Below, piece by piece: positions 26,701 to 34,598 of a stretch of DNA of 64,000 bases. Every line of letters begins with the position of its first letter. Position 1 is the stretch's first letter. The translations under genes were made by a program, and so were the position numbers. Under the pieces are notes generated by a model that saw nothing but the letters and a program-made list of their open reading frames with translations, searched no databases and was not told the DNA's origin. This stretch comes from Pantoea sp. A4 (lineage in GTDB: Bacteria > Pseudomonadota > Gammaproteobacteria > Enterobacterales > Enterobacteriaceae): positions 1 through 64,000 of the forward strand of contig NZ_ALXE01000068.1 of NCBI RefSeq assembly GCF_000295955.2, in the 5' to 3' direction.

Positions 26701-29351
26701 AACTTGAAGCCATACCCGATGGATTTTACCAGCTAAAAGCAGCAAAAGCTTATGCTGTGCAAAGAATCCTTGGAACAGAAAGCAATGAAAAATTAACATA
26801 TCTGGATGATAAAATCGTTGAATTTGATCATTACCCAAAGGATGGGGATAAATACTTTGAATTAAATATTGCTGTTGCAAATATATTGCAGCAGCATAAC
26901 AACAAAAAGGAAAACTTGTTTTATCGCGACGCTTTAAAATACTACAAGTCATTTAAAGAAGGTCTTATTGAAGAACAGAAAAGGGTTAGTGAATATCATT
27001 CGCTATACGATATGAAAAATAGCACGGTGTTCACTGATTCTGATGCCGGCATAGCTGAAAACCTTATCACTAACAGCGTATCTAATGCATATCTCGCTTC
27101 CAATGCGTCTGGTGCAGATATCGTTAAAACAGTATTTTTCCCGCTATCAATTTTAATTGGTAAACTAAACACTTCCGGAAATCATGGTGAAGGGTTGATA
27201 AAATATTACAAACAGTTTTCAGATTATTTAGAAAATGATATTGATAAAGAAAAAGATGCTATGGCTGATGAGGTTTTAGATAACGCAAATATAGATACCA
27301 ACATGATATACAAGAGGGCTACATTTCATTCTTCTTATAAGGTAGAGATTCATAACCACAGGTTTCAACCTGTTGCTTTTGCTCCTCATATGTTTGATAA
27401 ACCCATTGGTTCGGTGAGTTTCTTTAGCACTTCGGATGGAGTTAACTATATTTTCAGCACTATACATGGCCAAAATATCATTAAGAGAGACATCCGTGAG
27501 GTCAATGGCAAGAGAATGCATGGTTTCTATAAAAATTTATTATGGCAAGCTAATGGTGCACTAAGTATTACAGAAATGGATGATTTGATCGGCTATCTCT
27601 GGAATGGTAAGCCTCCCTTTAAAAAAGCGACACGGGGAGAAGAATCAGGAAAATACCTACATGATGAATATCTAATAAAAACATACGATATCTCAGAAAA
27701 AAGTATCTCAGTAAAAAACCTTGTTATGTCTTTAATAAAACTTAGTCTGCAAGAGAACCTGAAAATAATTAAGGAGAGCAAAAGAGTTAAAAAATGGTGG
27801 GAACACCTGTGTTCAATGATTCCTTTTTTTGACGTCATTCAAAGAAGCATGGTTGATGAGGGCTATAATTTTGAACTGGAGGACGTTATTCTTGATGCGA
27901 TAGAACTAGGTTTTACAATTTTGAGCTTTGGGATAAGTGCAGCAGTGACAATCCCCGCAACATCCCTGAAGGTGCTTAATAGAGTTTATAAGACGGCTAA
28001 AGCTAGTGGCATAACGGGTAAAGCCATGAGGAATATCATGCGTAAAGCCATAACCAAAGAACTCCTAAAATTCACAGGTAATATTGCAAAATCTGCGGCA
28101 AAACATGTCGAATCTTTGGTTTTACCTTTGTCGCCATCAGACATAGTCAGTAAAAAATTGAAAACGATTTCTCTACCTAAAAAACTCATTTTAGAGCCTA
28201 ACTCGCCCATCAATCAAAATAAAATTTTTAACGCCGCTGATTATCATGGTATTGAAAAGAAGTTGATACCCCAAGATCTTAGAGGAAAAACACTGAAGAA
28301 TACGCTTAATCCTAATCTTTCTCAATGGGATGGCGGTCGTATGATTAGTCAAAAAATCGATCAAAACAACGCAGTAGGTAGGAGTATTATAAATTTCGAA
28401 GAGGATTTTATAAAAGACACAATAATGGTAAGAAGCAATGGAGCTCATAACCAACAGGGTGGCTTCGTTTCTTTAGGTCAGAGACATGCGATTCATCTGC
28501 AAGATAGTGATCTAATAAATGCCTATAAAGCTCTTAGCGAAAGCACGAAAGATACTATTGATATGTTTAAAAAAATAGAAGGTAAAATATCTTCTTCTCG
28601 CCAGGACGTAGTGGATTTTTTAAAAAATGACCTGCAGATTAGCGATGCCAGCGCTAAAAAATTGCTGAAAGATTTTGAAGACAAATTAACCCCGACATCA
28701 GGCATTGTACAATACACTGATGATGTAAATCTTGAAAATGTATGGTTAGCTGACACCGAAAATTACGCCGGGCTATCTCACCCCGGAGATCCTATGAAAC
28801 GTATAGCCATAGGTTATAGCTCATTATTTGAGCCCAGAAACAAAAGAGTTTTCGCGCACGAAGCCAGCCATTATGGAGCTAATACCGATGATATTCTTTA
28901 CCATGCCCCTATCGACCCCATAAAAAAATACAGCGACATTCGAGGTAATATTTATGATTCCATAACTAAAAGACCTTTTCCTGAAGACATGGGGAAGCAT
29001 TTAAAAATACTCACTGACTCTGACTCACAGCTCGAAAACTTAAACAAAATAGAGAAAAATCTTGTCTCAAGCGTTATAACGAATGCCAATGGAAAAAAAA
29101 CATTAGATGCCAAACAATTTGATATAGAAATGGACGATCTTTTGACTAAAAGAAATGATAAATCATTAGCTTGGGAACAAAGAATAGATGCTGATAAAAA
29201 GTTACAATCAGTCAAGCAGACAGTGGCTGATGTATTTTTAAGTGATGAGAAAAATCTTATTTACCTGTTCGATAAAAACGCTGACTCTTTCGCTTTATTA
29301 TCCCAGGCAATGATGCATCGTTTTTTCCCTGGTCATAAAACTATAGAGTGA
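23757..29351 (+). CDS. giant toxin-like protein with C-terminal aspzincin (M35-type) metalloprotease domain
   Basis: I do not recognise the full-length 1864-residue protein. The start at 23757 follows GAGGAG by ten bases; no Sec signal is present. Residues about 80-220 contain several hydrophobic, Ala/Gly-rich helices (for example GSAGFIFLLALLAAYCYRHR). Residues about 230-500 are Ser/Pro-rich and hydrophilic. Residues about 520-1350 are long charged helices (EEEKVRLEKEI, EYHSLYDMKN). A hydrophobic segment about 1373-1405 (ELGFTILSFGISAAVTIPA) precedes the C-terminal domain. There H1701-E-A-S-H1705 is followed by N-T1710-D-D1712-I-L-Y1715 and N1841-A-D-S-F, matching the aspzincin plan HExxH, TxDxxY, NADSY. 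D1712 is the probable third zinc ligand. From about 25310 the gene becomes clearly AT-rich, unlike its neighbours. It sits inside the otherwise conserved pitA-uspB junction. A secreted toxin or effector is inferred; the delivery route is unknown. Confidence 0.75.
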   Translation: MSNETRFAQHHQADHLNNTPIDAEGDLESLRQAALIPLFRDRGASTIDPPSEAASGQIQQDEPSRVMDHLLRNTYSQMVASIPGRAIGFAAQTMGAPVFYFQAAKIAGQLALELFRAFRQSPGWVGVLLNSMNALEAALASTAMAALSTPTAQVLLPYIAEFMLGHLPATIAESVAMIGCGALSGISMMPGLGSAGFIFLLALLAAYCYRHRQLPPPESLLGKIITRVPNFSAAASSVLSTLSLLAPPRVGLQNLLSGDSVIGESSTDSDNLQASENPSASLPYPTPGERVNPVSLPVPPRNISEPTIRLGSHAISQDVTTWTSLNIAEGEAEREITRFSHSNNATQHSHESWNETAAQGKERLGRLTQPGTSPRENPLLGASAKPPHNSVVGPDVTTTFHQLIDEEQPFRGVYVELANFDLSIEQLARPESDVKTSRATLPWLARYTIFVSDPAGEAVTEVQRYTDVLNAEQYQKLALTLNAPVQDVAAISVLTDGSDNLPGLRAALNTLASHGDTQRSSFGNKISIVDIGEKKHISSAGSTHPDKIPTDNIYNNAITSVKLLASAATGIINKNLSVILTFLTLIDNAMTKPAPQDDSYKEENDDFSAELIASDENTLNPDSAIDILFKYEKYSQATVKILREIAYQETTKHLNIATVNSSEFLIDVDKKIYNEIVAQRGRENHTIVNELIDASEHLHSMLSKDDSVYTLAYLSSLSGTMSIRPHRYGIRQTAIIKKSIENLDMHRITNAIKEYERNYNNPNHVYKKENLDLIKKIETIYSSNLNEVQIQNMMTYYDSAINRVIYDTGIYYGSDKKSKITKHLEYILIYRNMLEQLDNGIKIKKPQYLRQRYDISDKNEILYNETKAQNAFKAEIDDSSPLFTREHTYARGAEIHKEEYNKFDPARPVIVSLEEEKVRLEKEITTKYEHAEYAIQSEMDEKTIVQRINSVISYQFALYCVEKDIEIQKEFDVNREKTKSVELEAIPDGFYQLKAAKAYAVQRILGTESNEKLTYLDDKIVEFDHYPKDGDKYFELNIAVANILQQHNNKKENLFYRDALKYYKSFKEGLIEEQKRVSEYHSLYDMKNSTVFTDSDAGIAENLITNSVSNAYLASNASGADIVKTVFFPLSILIGKLNTSGNHGEGLIKYYKQFSDYLENDIDKEKDAMADEVLDNANIDTNMIYKRATFHSSYKVEIHNHRFQPVAFAPHMFDKPIGSVSFFSTSDGVNYIFSTIHGQNIIKRDIREVNGKRMHGFYKNLLWQANGALSITEMDDLIGYLWNGKPPFKKATRGEESGKYLHDEYLIKTYDISEKSISVKNLVMSLIKLSLQENLKIIKESKRVKKWWEHLCSMIPFFDVIQRSMVDEGYNFELEDVILDAIELGFTILSFGISAAVTIPATSLKVLNRVYKTAKASGITGKAMRNIMRKAITKELLKFTGNIAKSAAKHVESLVLPLSPSDIVSKKLKTISLPKKLILEPNSPINQNKIFNAADYHGIEKKLIPQDLRGKTLKNTLNPNLSQWDGGRMISQKIDQNNAVGRSIINFEEDFIKDTIMVRSNGAHNQQGGFVSLGQRHAIHLQDSDLINAYKALSESTKDTIDMFKKIEGKISSSRQDVVDFLKNDLQISDASAKKLLKDFEDKLTPTSGIVQYTDDVNLENVWLADTENYAGLSHPGDPMKRIAIGYSSLFEPRNKRVFAHEASHYGANTDDILYHAPIDPIKKYSDIRGNIYDSITKRPFPEDMGKHLKILTDSDSQLENLNKIEKNLVSSVITNANGKKTLDAKQFDIEMDDLLTKRNDKSLAWEQRIDADKKLQSVKQTVADVFLSDEKNLIYLFDKNADSFALLSQAMMHRFFPGHKTIE

Positions 29352-29505
29352 AATGCTTCTTCGACCATCTCAGAAGAAACTTTCCTCCGGAAATAGTGTA
29401 AAAAGTGAAAAGAAAAACCTTTTCTGGTTGAGAAAAACCTTCTCATGAGATAATGCATCTACTGATGTATATGTCCAGACAAATGACAGCCAGATAAATT
29501 TTCCC

Positions 29506-29534
29506 GCAGGCCATTTACATGGCCTGCTTTTTTT
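29506..29534 (+). terminator. terminator of the giant toxin-like gene
   Basis: GCAGGCCAT-TTAC-ATGGCCTGC followed by seven T. The T-run runs into the uspB stop codon, so the hairpin probably serves both convergent genes. Confidence 0.9.
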
Positions 29535-29868
29535 AATGCCAGATAATCAATCCCACCAGACTTACCACCACTAACCCGCACAGTGAACTGGTCAGAATAA
29601 ACTGCCCACGCACCCGCTGGCAGCGGCGGATGAACTCATCGTCGTGGTGATCAAGATAACGCCGCGCCCAAATGTAGCGCACCAGCCGTACCTGCTTGCT
29701 GGGTTGACCGTGCGAAGTGAAAAACCCTGCGCCATCCACGTACTGGTACAGCAACGGATCGCAGCCGCGCAGCACCGCCAGCAGCGCTCGCAACGAAGAG
29801 AAATACCGCGCCATATTCACCAGACAAACCACACACAACGCCCAAAAGAGCGCGATAGTGCTGATCAT
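29533..29868 (-). CDS. uspB: universal stress protein B UspB
   Basis: This 111-residue inner-membrane protein has two hydrophobic segments, at the N-terminus (TIALFWALCVVCLVNMARYF) and the C-terminus (CGLVVVSLVGLIIWH). The sequence is nearly identical in pattern to E. coli UspB, including CDPLLYQYVDG and FFTSHGQPSKQVRLV. In E. coli it is induced by the stationary-phase sigma factor and affects ethanol tolerance. It is divergent from uspA, as in E. coli. Confidence 0.97.
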   Translation of the reverse strand: MISTIALFWALCVVCLVNMARYFSSLRALLAVLRGCDPLLYQYVDGAGFFTSHGQPSKQVRLVRYIWARRYLDHHDDEFIRRCQRVRGQFILTSSLCGLVVVSLVGLIIWH

Positions 29869-30222
29869 GTTTACCTCCCGGCTGCGCTGTGCTCATCGCC
29901 AGACATCAGTGTTGTCGTTGTTATTGTGACCTGGACCGGCCAGAAACCCTGCCAGCTATTTTTAGTGTAGGAGAAACGAGAAAATTTTTTCCAGCGATGT
30001 TTAGCGTTTCACGCAACAGAGGCGCGACCTTTTTTGATCTACCTCACAGGCAAGCTGGGTTCTACAGGATTTTTAACACAACGGTCTATAATCAAGGTAT
30101 AACAATAAGCTGCCGTTACCTGAGGCAACGCCCTGATGGCACAGCTTTATAACGGATGGCACCATCATTGACACGGCAGGCGCGTGGGTTGCCATCATGA
30201 ATCTCGAGGAAGGAGTAATATC
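29869..30222. other. uspB-uspA divergent promoter region
   Basis: No gene is seen in these 354 bases. It holds a good TATAAT -10 box at 30087-30092 facing uspA, without a matching -35 hexamer, and a CRP-like site listed separately. The 93 bases from the expected start point to the uspA ATG form an untranslated leader. Confidence 0.6.
30033..30048 (+). promoter_or_regulatory. CRP-like site upstream of uspA
   Basis: TTTGA-N6-TCACA matches the CRP core at nine of ten positions. Its centre is about 58 bases before the start point predicted from TATAAT at 30087, close to a class I activator position. The poor -35 region is consistent with an activator-dependent promoter. Confidence 0.4.
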
Positions 30223-30660
30223 ATGGCTTATAAACACATCCTGATTGCAGTCGATCTCTCTCCGGAAAGCCAGCTGTTGGTAGACAAGGCAGTTTCTCTG
30301 GCACGCCCTTACGATGCCAAAATTTCGTTGATTCACGTGGACGTAAACTATTCCGATCTCTACACCGGCCTGATTGACGTCAACTTAGGTGACATGCAAA
30401 AACGCATCTCCGAAGAGACACACAGCGCGCTGAAGAGCCTCTCTTCCAATGCCGGCTATCCGGTGACAGAAACCCTGAGCGGCAGTGGCGATCTTGGTCA
30501 GGTGCTGGTTGATGCCATCAAAAAATATGAAGTGGATTTGGTCGTGTGCGGTCACCATCAGGACTTCTGGAGCAAACTGATGTCCTCTGCACGCCAGCTG
30601 ATCAATACCGTGCACATCGATATGTTGATTGTGCCGCTGCGCGACGAAGAAGACGAATAG
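30223..30660 (+). CDS. uspA: universal stress protein A UspA
   Basis: This 145-residue cytoplasmic stress protein starts MAYKHILIAVDLSPES and ends with LIVPLRDEEDE like E. coli UspA. It accumulates under starvation, oxidative stress and growth arrest. An AAGGAG site precedes the start at 30223; an earlier in-frame start at 30184 is not supported. It is of the UspA class without the G-2x-G-9x-G ATP-binding motif. The dtpB gene found between uspA and rsmJ in E. coli is absent here. Confidence 0.97.
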   Translation: MAYKHILIAVDLSPESQLLVDKAVSLARPYDAKISLIHVDVNYSDLYTGLIDVNLGDMQKRISEETHSALKSLSSNAGYPVTETLSGSGDLGQVLVDAIKKYEVDLVVCGHHQDFWSKLMSSARQLINTVHIDMLIVPLRDEEDE

Positions 30661-30665
30661 TGAAC

Positions 30666-30695
30666 CGGGCGGCGTAAAAGCCGCCCGTTTTATTT
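30666..30695 (+). terminator. uspA terminator, shared with rsmJ
   Basis: CGGGCGGC-GTAAAA-GCCGCCCG followed by TTTTATTT. The convergent rsmJ gene ends at 30694, within the T-run. Confidence 0.9.
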
Positions 30696-31443
30696 ACGCC
30701 AGCGGCGGATAGATATCAAACCGATGACTTTTAGTCGTTACCGCATCCTGGGTGACGACGCCAGCTAACGGCTCTGCATAATCAGGCCGCTTCACCACAA
30801 TGCGTTTTTTAGCCAGTCTGCGTGCCGGTTCCAGCAGCGCATCAGCATCATCATCAGCCCCTACCAGCGACTGAAACACACGCATCTCTTTCTTCACTAA
30901 CGCACTTTTCTGCTTGTGCGGATACATCGGATCGAGATAAACCACGTCCGGCTGCGGTGTGATTTCGCTCAACGCCACCTGGCTGGCAACATGCAGCAGC
31001 GTCAGCCGCTCGCGCAGCCAGCCGCCGATCTCAGCATCCTGATATCCGCGCTGCAAGCCATCGTCCAGTAGCGCAGCCACCACCGGATGGCGTTCCAGCA
31101 TGCGTACCCGACAACCTAATGCCGCCAGTACAAAGGCATCGCGTCCGAGTCCTGCGGTCGCATCCACCACATCCGGCAGATAGCCGCCTTTGATGCCCAC
31201 GGCTTTTGCTACTGCCTCACCACGACCGCCGCCAAAGCGCCGACGGTGCGCCATCGCGCCAGAAACGAAGTCGACAAAGATCCCGCCGAGCTTCGGTTCA
31301 TCCCGCTTGCGCAGTTCCAGATGCGTAGCGGTCAGCACCAGCGCCATCGGGTGAGTCTCATCCTGCTCTAAGCCCCAGCGCTGTGCTAAAGCCAGTAAGG
31401 CACCGTCTCCGGTGCCTGTTTCATCAACTAAACCAATTTTCAC
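30694..31443 (-). CDS. rsmJ: 16S rRNA (guanine1516-N2)-methyltransferase RsmJ
   Basis: This 249-residue SAM-dependent enzyme methylates G1516 of 16S rRNA. The SAM-binding stretch VVDATAGLGRDAFVLAALGC and the catalytic DPMYPHKQKSALVKKEMRVFQ motif are clear. It overlaps the end of prlC by four bases, forming a translationally coupled prlC-rsmJ operon as in E. coli and Salmonella. Confidence 0.97.
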   Translation of the reverse strand: MKIGLVDETGTGDGALLALAQRWGLEQDETHPMALVLTATHLELRKRDEPKLGGIFVDFVSGAMAHRRRFGGGRGEAVAKAVGIKGGYLPDVVDATAGLGRDAFVLAALGCRVRMLERHPVVAALLDDGLQRGYQDAEIGGWLRERLTLLHVASQVALSEITPQPDVVYLDPMYPHKQKSALVKKEMRVFQSLVGADDDADALLEPARRLAKKRIVVKRPDYAEPLAGVVTQDAVTTKSHRFDIYPPLA

Positions 31444-33494
31444 GCGGACGCTTCTTCCCGGATACCGTAGTGATCCAGCATCGCATCCAGCTGTGGTTCA
31501 CGGCCACGGAAGCGTTTGAACAGCTCCATTGGCGCTTCAGAACCGCCACGCGTCAGAATGTTGTCGAGGAAAGACTGACCGGTTTCGCGGTTGAAAATTC
31601 CCTCTTCTTCAAAGCGTGAGTAAGCATCTGCGGCCAGCACGTCGGCCCACAGGTAGCTGTAGTAACCGGCGGCGTAGCCACCCGCAAACACGTGGCTGAA
31701 GGCGTGCGGGAAGCGACCCCACGACGGGCTTGGCACCACAGCCACCAGGCTTTTCACTTCACGCAGGGTTTCAAGGATTTGCGCCCCTTTTTCCGGGTTG
31801 AATTCGGTGTGCAGACGGAAATCAAACAGGCCGAACTCCAGCTGACGCAGGATAAACAGCGCCGCCTGGTAGTTTTTCGCCGCCAGCATTTTATCCAGCA
31901 TCTCTTTTGGCAGAGGCTCGCCGGTTTCGTAGTGGCCAGAAATAAACGCCAGCGCTTCCGGCTCCCAGCACCAGTTTTCCATAAACTGGCTTGGCAGTTC
32001 GACGGCATCCCACGGTACCCCGCTGATACCAGAAACCCCAGCCGCTTCGATACGCGTCAGCATATGGTGCAAGCCGTGGCCGAATTCGTGGAACAGCGTG
32101 GTCACTTCATCATGGGTGAACAGCGCGGGCTTGCCCTGCACGGGACGGTTGAAGTTACAGGTGAGGTAGGCCACCGGTTTTTGCAGTGAACCATCCGCTT
32201 TACGCATCTGACCCACGCAGTCATCCATCCATGCCCCGCCACGTTTGTGCTCGCGCGCGTACAGATCAAGGTAGAAGCTGCCGCGCAGCTCACCGCTTTC
32301 ATCAAACAGATCGAAGAAGCGCACATCTGGATGGTAGACATCCACATCTTTACGCTCTTGCGCGGTGATGCCGTAAATGCGTTTTACTACTTCAAACAAA
32401 CCGCTGACGGCACGCGCTTCCGGGAAGTACGGGCGCAGCTGCTCATCGCTGATGGTATACAGGTGCTGTTTCTGTTTTTCACCGTAGTAGGTCAAATCCC
32501 ACGGCTGTAGCTCGCTGGCACCGAACTCTTTCTGTGCAAACGCACGCAGGCGAGCCAGCTCTTTTTCACCCTGCGGACGCGCGCGGGTCGCCAGGTCATT
32601 GAGAAAGTCCAGCACCTGCTGCGGATTTTCCGCCATTTTGGTGGCTAAAGATTTGTGGGCGAAGGAGTCGAAGCCCAGCAGCTGAGCCAGCTCGTGACGC
32701 AGTGCCAGCTCCTCTTCCATGATCGGGCCATTGTCCCATTTACCGGCATTCGGGCCTTGATCTGAAGCGCGGGTGGAATAAGCGCGGTACAGCTCTTCTC
32801 GCAGTGCTGCGTTATCGCAGTAGGTCATGACTGGCAGGTAGCTTGGGATATCCAGCGTCAGCAGCCAGCCCTGTTGCTCTTTAGCTTCCGCCTGGGCTTT
32901 GGCCGCCGCCAGTGCGCTTTCCGGCAGACCAGACAGCTCACTTTCATCGGTGATCAGCTTGCTCCAGCCCATGGTCGCATCCAGCACGTTGTTGCTGTAG
33001 GCCGAGCCTAATTCCGACAGACGTGCAGCAATTTCACCGTAGCGCTGTTGCTTCTCTTTGCTCAGGCCGATACCGGAAAGCTCGAAGTCGCGCAGTGCGT
33101 TATCAACGGCTTTCTTCTGGGCGATATCCAGCCCGGCATACTGCTCGCCCTCTTTCAGGTCACGATAGGCCTGATACAGCCCTTCATGCTGGCCAACCCA
33201 GGTGCTGTACTCAGACAGCAGCGGCAGCGTCTGCTCGTAGGCTTCACGCAGTTCCGGGCTGTTTTTAACGGAATTCAGGTGGCTTACCGGAGAGAAAACG
33301 CGACCCAGATGGTCGTCCACTTCCGCCAGCGGCTGAACCAGGTTATCCCAGCTATACGGTGCGCCCTGCGCAACCACTTTTTCTACCTCAGCACGGCACT
33401 GCGCCAGTAACTCAGTAACCGCAGGGACGACATGTTCAGGTTTGATGGCAGAGAAAGGTGGCAGGGTAAAAGGCGTGAGTAACGGATTGGTCAT
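31440..33494 (-). CDS. prlC: oligopeptidase A PrlC (OpdA)
   Basis: This 684-residue cytoplasmic M3-family zinc metallopeptidase degrades short peptides, including cleaved signal peptides. The zinc motif HEFGH lies near residue 469 (TTLFHEFGHGLHHML), with the downstream glutamate in the DAVELPSQFMENW segment. Length matches the E. coli enzyme. It is first in an operon with rsmJ; the Salmonella opdA operon is known to be heat-shock regulated, and a sigma-32-like -10 box lies upstream here. Confidence 0.97.
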   Translation of the reverse strand: MTNPLLTPFTLPPFSAIKPEHVVPAVTELLAQCRAEVEKVVAQGAPYSWDNLVQPLAEVDDHLGRVFSPVSHLNSVKNSPELREAYEQTLPLLSEYSTWVGQHEGLYQAYRDLKEGEQYAGLDIAQKKAVDNALRDFELSGIGLSKEKQQRYGEIAARLSELGSAYSNNVLDATMGWSKLITDESELSGLPESALAAAKAQAEAKEQQGWLLTLDIPSYLPVMTYCDNAALREELYRAYSTRASDQGPNAGKWDNGPIMEEELALRHELAQLLGFDSFAHKSLATKMAENPQQVLDFLNDLATRARPQGEKELARLRAFAQKEFGASELQPWDLTYYGEKQKQHLYTISDEQLRPYFPEARAVSGLFEVVKRIYGITAQERKDVDVYHPDVRFFDLFDESGELRGSFYLDLYAREHKRGGAWMDDCVGQMRKADGSLQKPVAYLTCNFNRPVQGKPALFTHDEVTTLFHEFGHGLHHMLTRIEAAGVSGISGVPWDAVELPSQFMENWCWEPEALAFISGHYETGEPLPKEMLDKMLAAKNYQAALFILRQLEFGLFDFRLHTEFNPEKGAQILETLREVKSLVAVVPSPSWGRFPHAFSHVFAGGYAAGYYSYLWADVLAADAYSRFEEEGIFNRETGQSFLDNILTRGGSEAPMELFKRFRGREPQLDAMLDHYGIREEASA

Positions 33495-33834
33495 AGCGCT
33501 GTCCTTGTATCGAAGTATGGGGCGCGGGGTCCGCGCAACGCAATTCCACTAACATGCGGCTAAGTGTAGTGAAAATCAATGGCAGCAGGGGTGTTAGAGG
33601 TGCGGAATGAGGTACCCCCACGATTAGTGAGCTGCGCAAAAATTTGATGATTACAAAATTGTGATCTCTGATTACATTTAAGTAACACTTCATTGATTTT
33701 AATCAAACGCCAGTCATTACAAGATTAATCAGGCTTGAAATGATAATAACATCAAGTTACTAATGCTGTGTTTGCAAATAGCATCACTAATTAACCTGGC
33801 AAATATTATAATTTAACCATTAAAGGATATAGAT
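33495..33834. other. intergenic region between prlC and the membrane-protein/DUF1493 pair
   Basis: No gene is seen in these 340 bases. The left part carries the prlC promoter. From about 33640 the DNA becomes very AT-rich, marking the left edge of the accessory insert that continues to about 34800. Confidence 0.6.
33517..33543 (-). promoter_or_regulatory. candidate heat-shock (sigma-32) promoter of prlC
   Basis: On the minus strand CCCCAT (33517-33522) begins CCCCATACT, a good sigma-32 -10 element. It is preceded after 14 bases by TTGCGTT, a weak match to the -35 CTTGAAA. The expected start point is about 14 bases before the prlC start codon. The call leans on the known heat-shock control of this operon in Salmonella. 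Confidence 0.45.
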
Positions 33835-34290
33835 ATGGATACGGTAGAAGAACTTAATGGAACTTATTTTTTTGATGGAATGCATAACTTAGATAAAATA
33901 GAATTATTATTTTGGGTTTTTATAGATGAGGCTGACAAACAACTTGGAGGTGTAAAGGATATTTTTGCACTGGCCTCTATTATAGGTGGATTGCCATTGA
34001 TACCTGTAAGAGGAAAAATAGATGCTCGTAATGCTACAAAAGGAACCAGTTTTTTGTCATTAGCGGCTCGAACCCTTATAAAAGGAAGATTTAGAGAAAA
34101 AAAACTCACTCTGACATGGAATAACATGATCAAAGGAAAACCTACCTATACTAAAAATATAGGTGCTTTTGTTGGACGATGGGTTCCTTTTTTGGGAGTC
34201 GCAATAACTGCATATGATGTTACCATGATCACAACCAATGCTATTCGCCGTTATAACTTGATTGTCAAAAAGGTGGACAGAATACAATGA
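33835..34290 (+). CDS. small putative membrane protein of an accessory module
   Basis: I do not recognise this 151-residue protein. It is AT-rich compared with its neighbours. It has a hydrophobic stretch near residues 40-58 (ALASIIGGLPLIPV), a strongly basic middle (LIKGRFREKKL) and a second hydrophobic segment near 120-138 (RWVPFLGVAITAYDVTMI). The pattern resembles small proteins found next to DUF1493 genes in accessory, effector-related loci of enterobacteria. AAGGAT precedes the start. Its last four bases overlap the next gene (ATGA), so the two are one transcription and translation unit. Confidence 0.65.
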   Translation: MDTVEELNGTYFFDGMHNLDKIELLFWVFIDEADKQLGGVKDIFALASIIGGLPLIPVRGKIDARNATKGTSFLSLAARTLIKGRFREKKLTLTWNNMIKGKPTYTKNIGAFVGRWVPFLGVAITAYDVTMITTNAIRRYNLIVKKVDRIQ

Positions 34291-34598
34291 ATAAATCCAA
34301 TGAAATTATGCATCTCATCCAACAACATTTTTGGGAAATGTCTGAAGAGACCTCGCTGAATCTTGGCAACGAGCCGGTATTGCCGGAGGATGCAGAAGCT
34401 TTTTTTGTCGAGTTTTTTCAACGGTTCGCAGTAGATGCTGAGAATTTTGACTTCAGCCGCTATTTTCCTAATCCAGGCATTCGATTTTTACCCAATCGCA
34501 TTCTGCCGGACTACCTGAAAACCCAACATCAGCCCGCGCAAAATCTGACGGTGAAAATGATTGTTGCCTCTGGCATCGCCGGAAAATGGCTCTACTGA
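34287..34598 (+). CDS. DUF1493 family protein
   Basis: This 103-residue soluble protein shows the DUF1493 pattern: an N-terminal helix, then SLNLGNEPVLPEDAEAFFVEFFQRFAVDAENFDFSRYF. The family fold is reported as small and acyl-carrier-like, but the function is not established. It overlaps the membrane-protein gene upstream by four bases. The pair is inserted between prlC and rlmJ, which are neighbours in E. coli. Confidence 0.85.
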   Translation: MNKSNEIMHLIQQHFWEMSEETSLNLGNEPVLPEDAEAFFVEFFQRFAVDAENFDFSRYFPNPGIRFLPNRILPDYLKTQHQPAQNLTVKMIVASGIAGKWLY

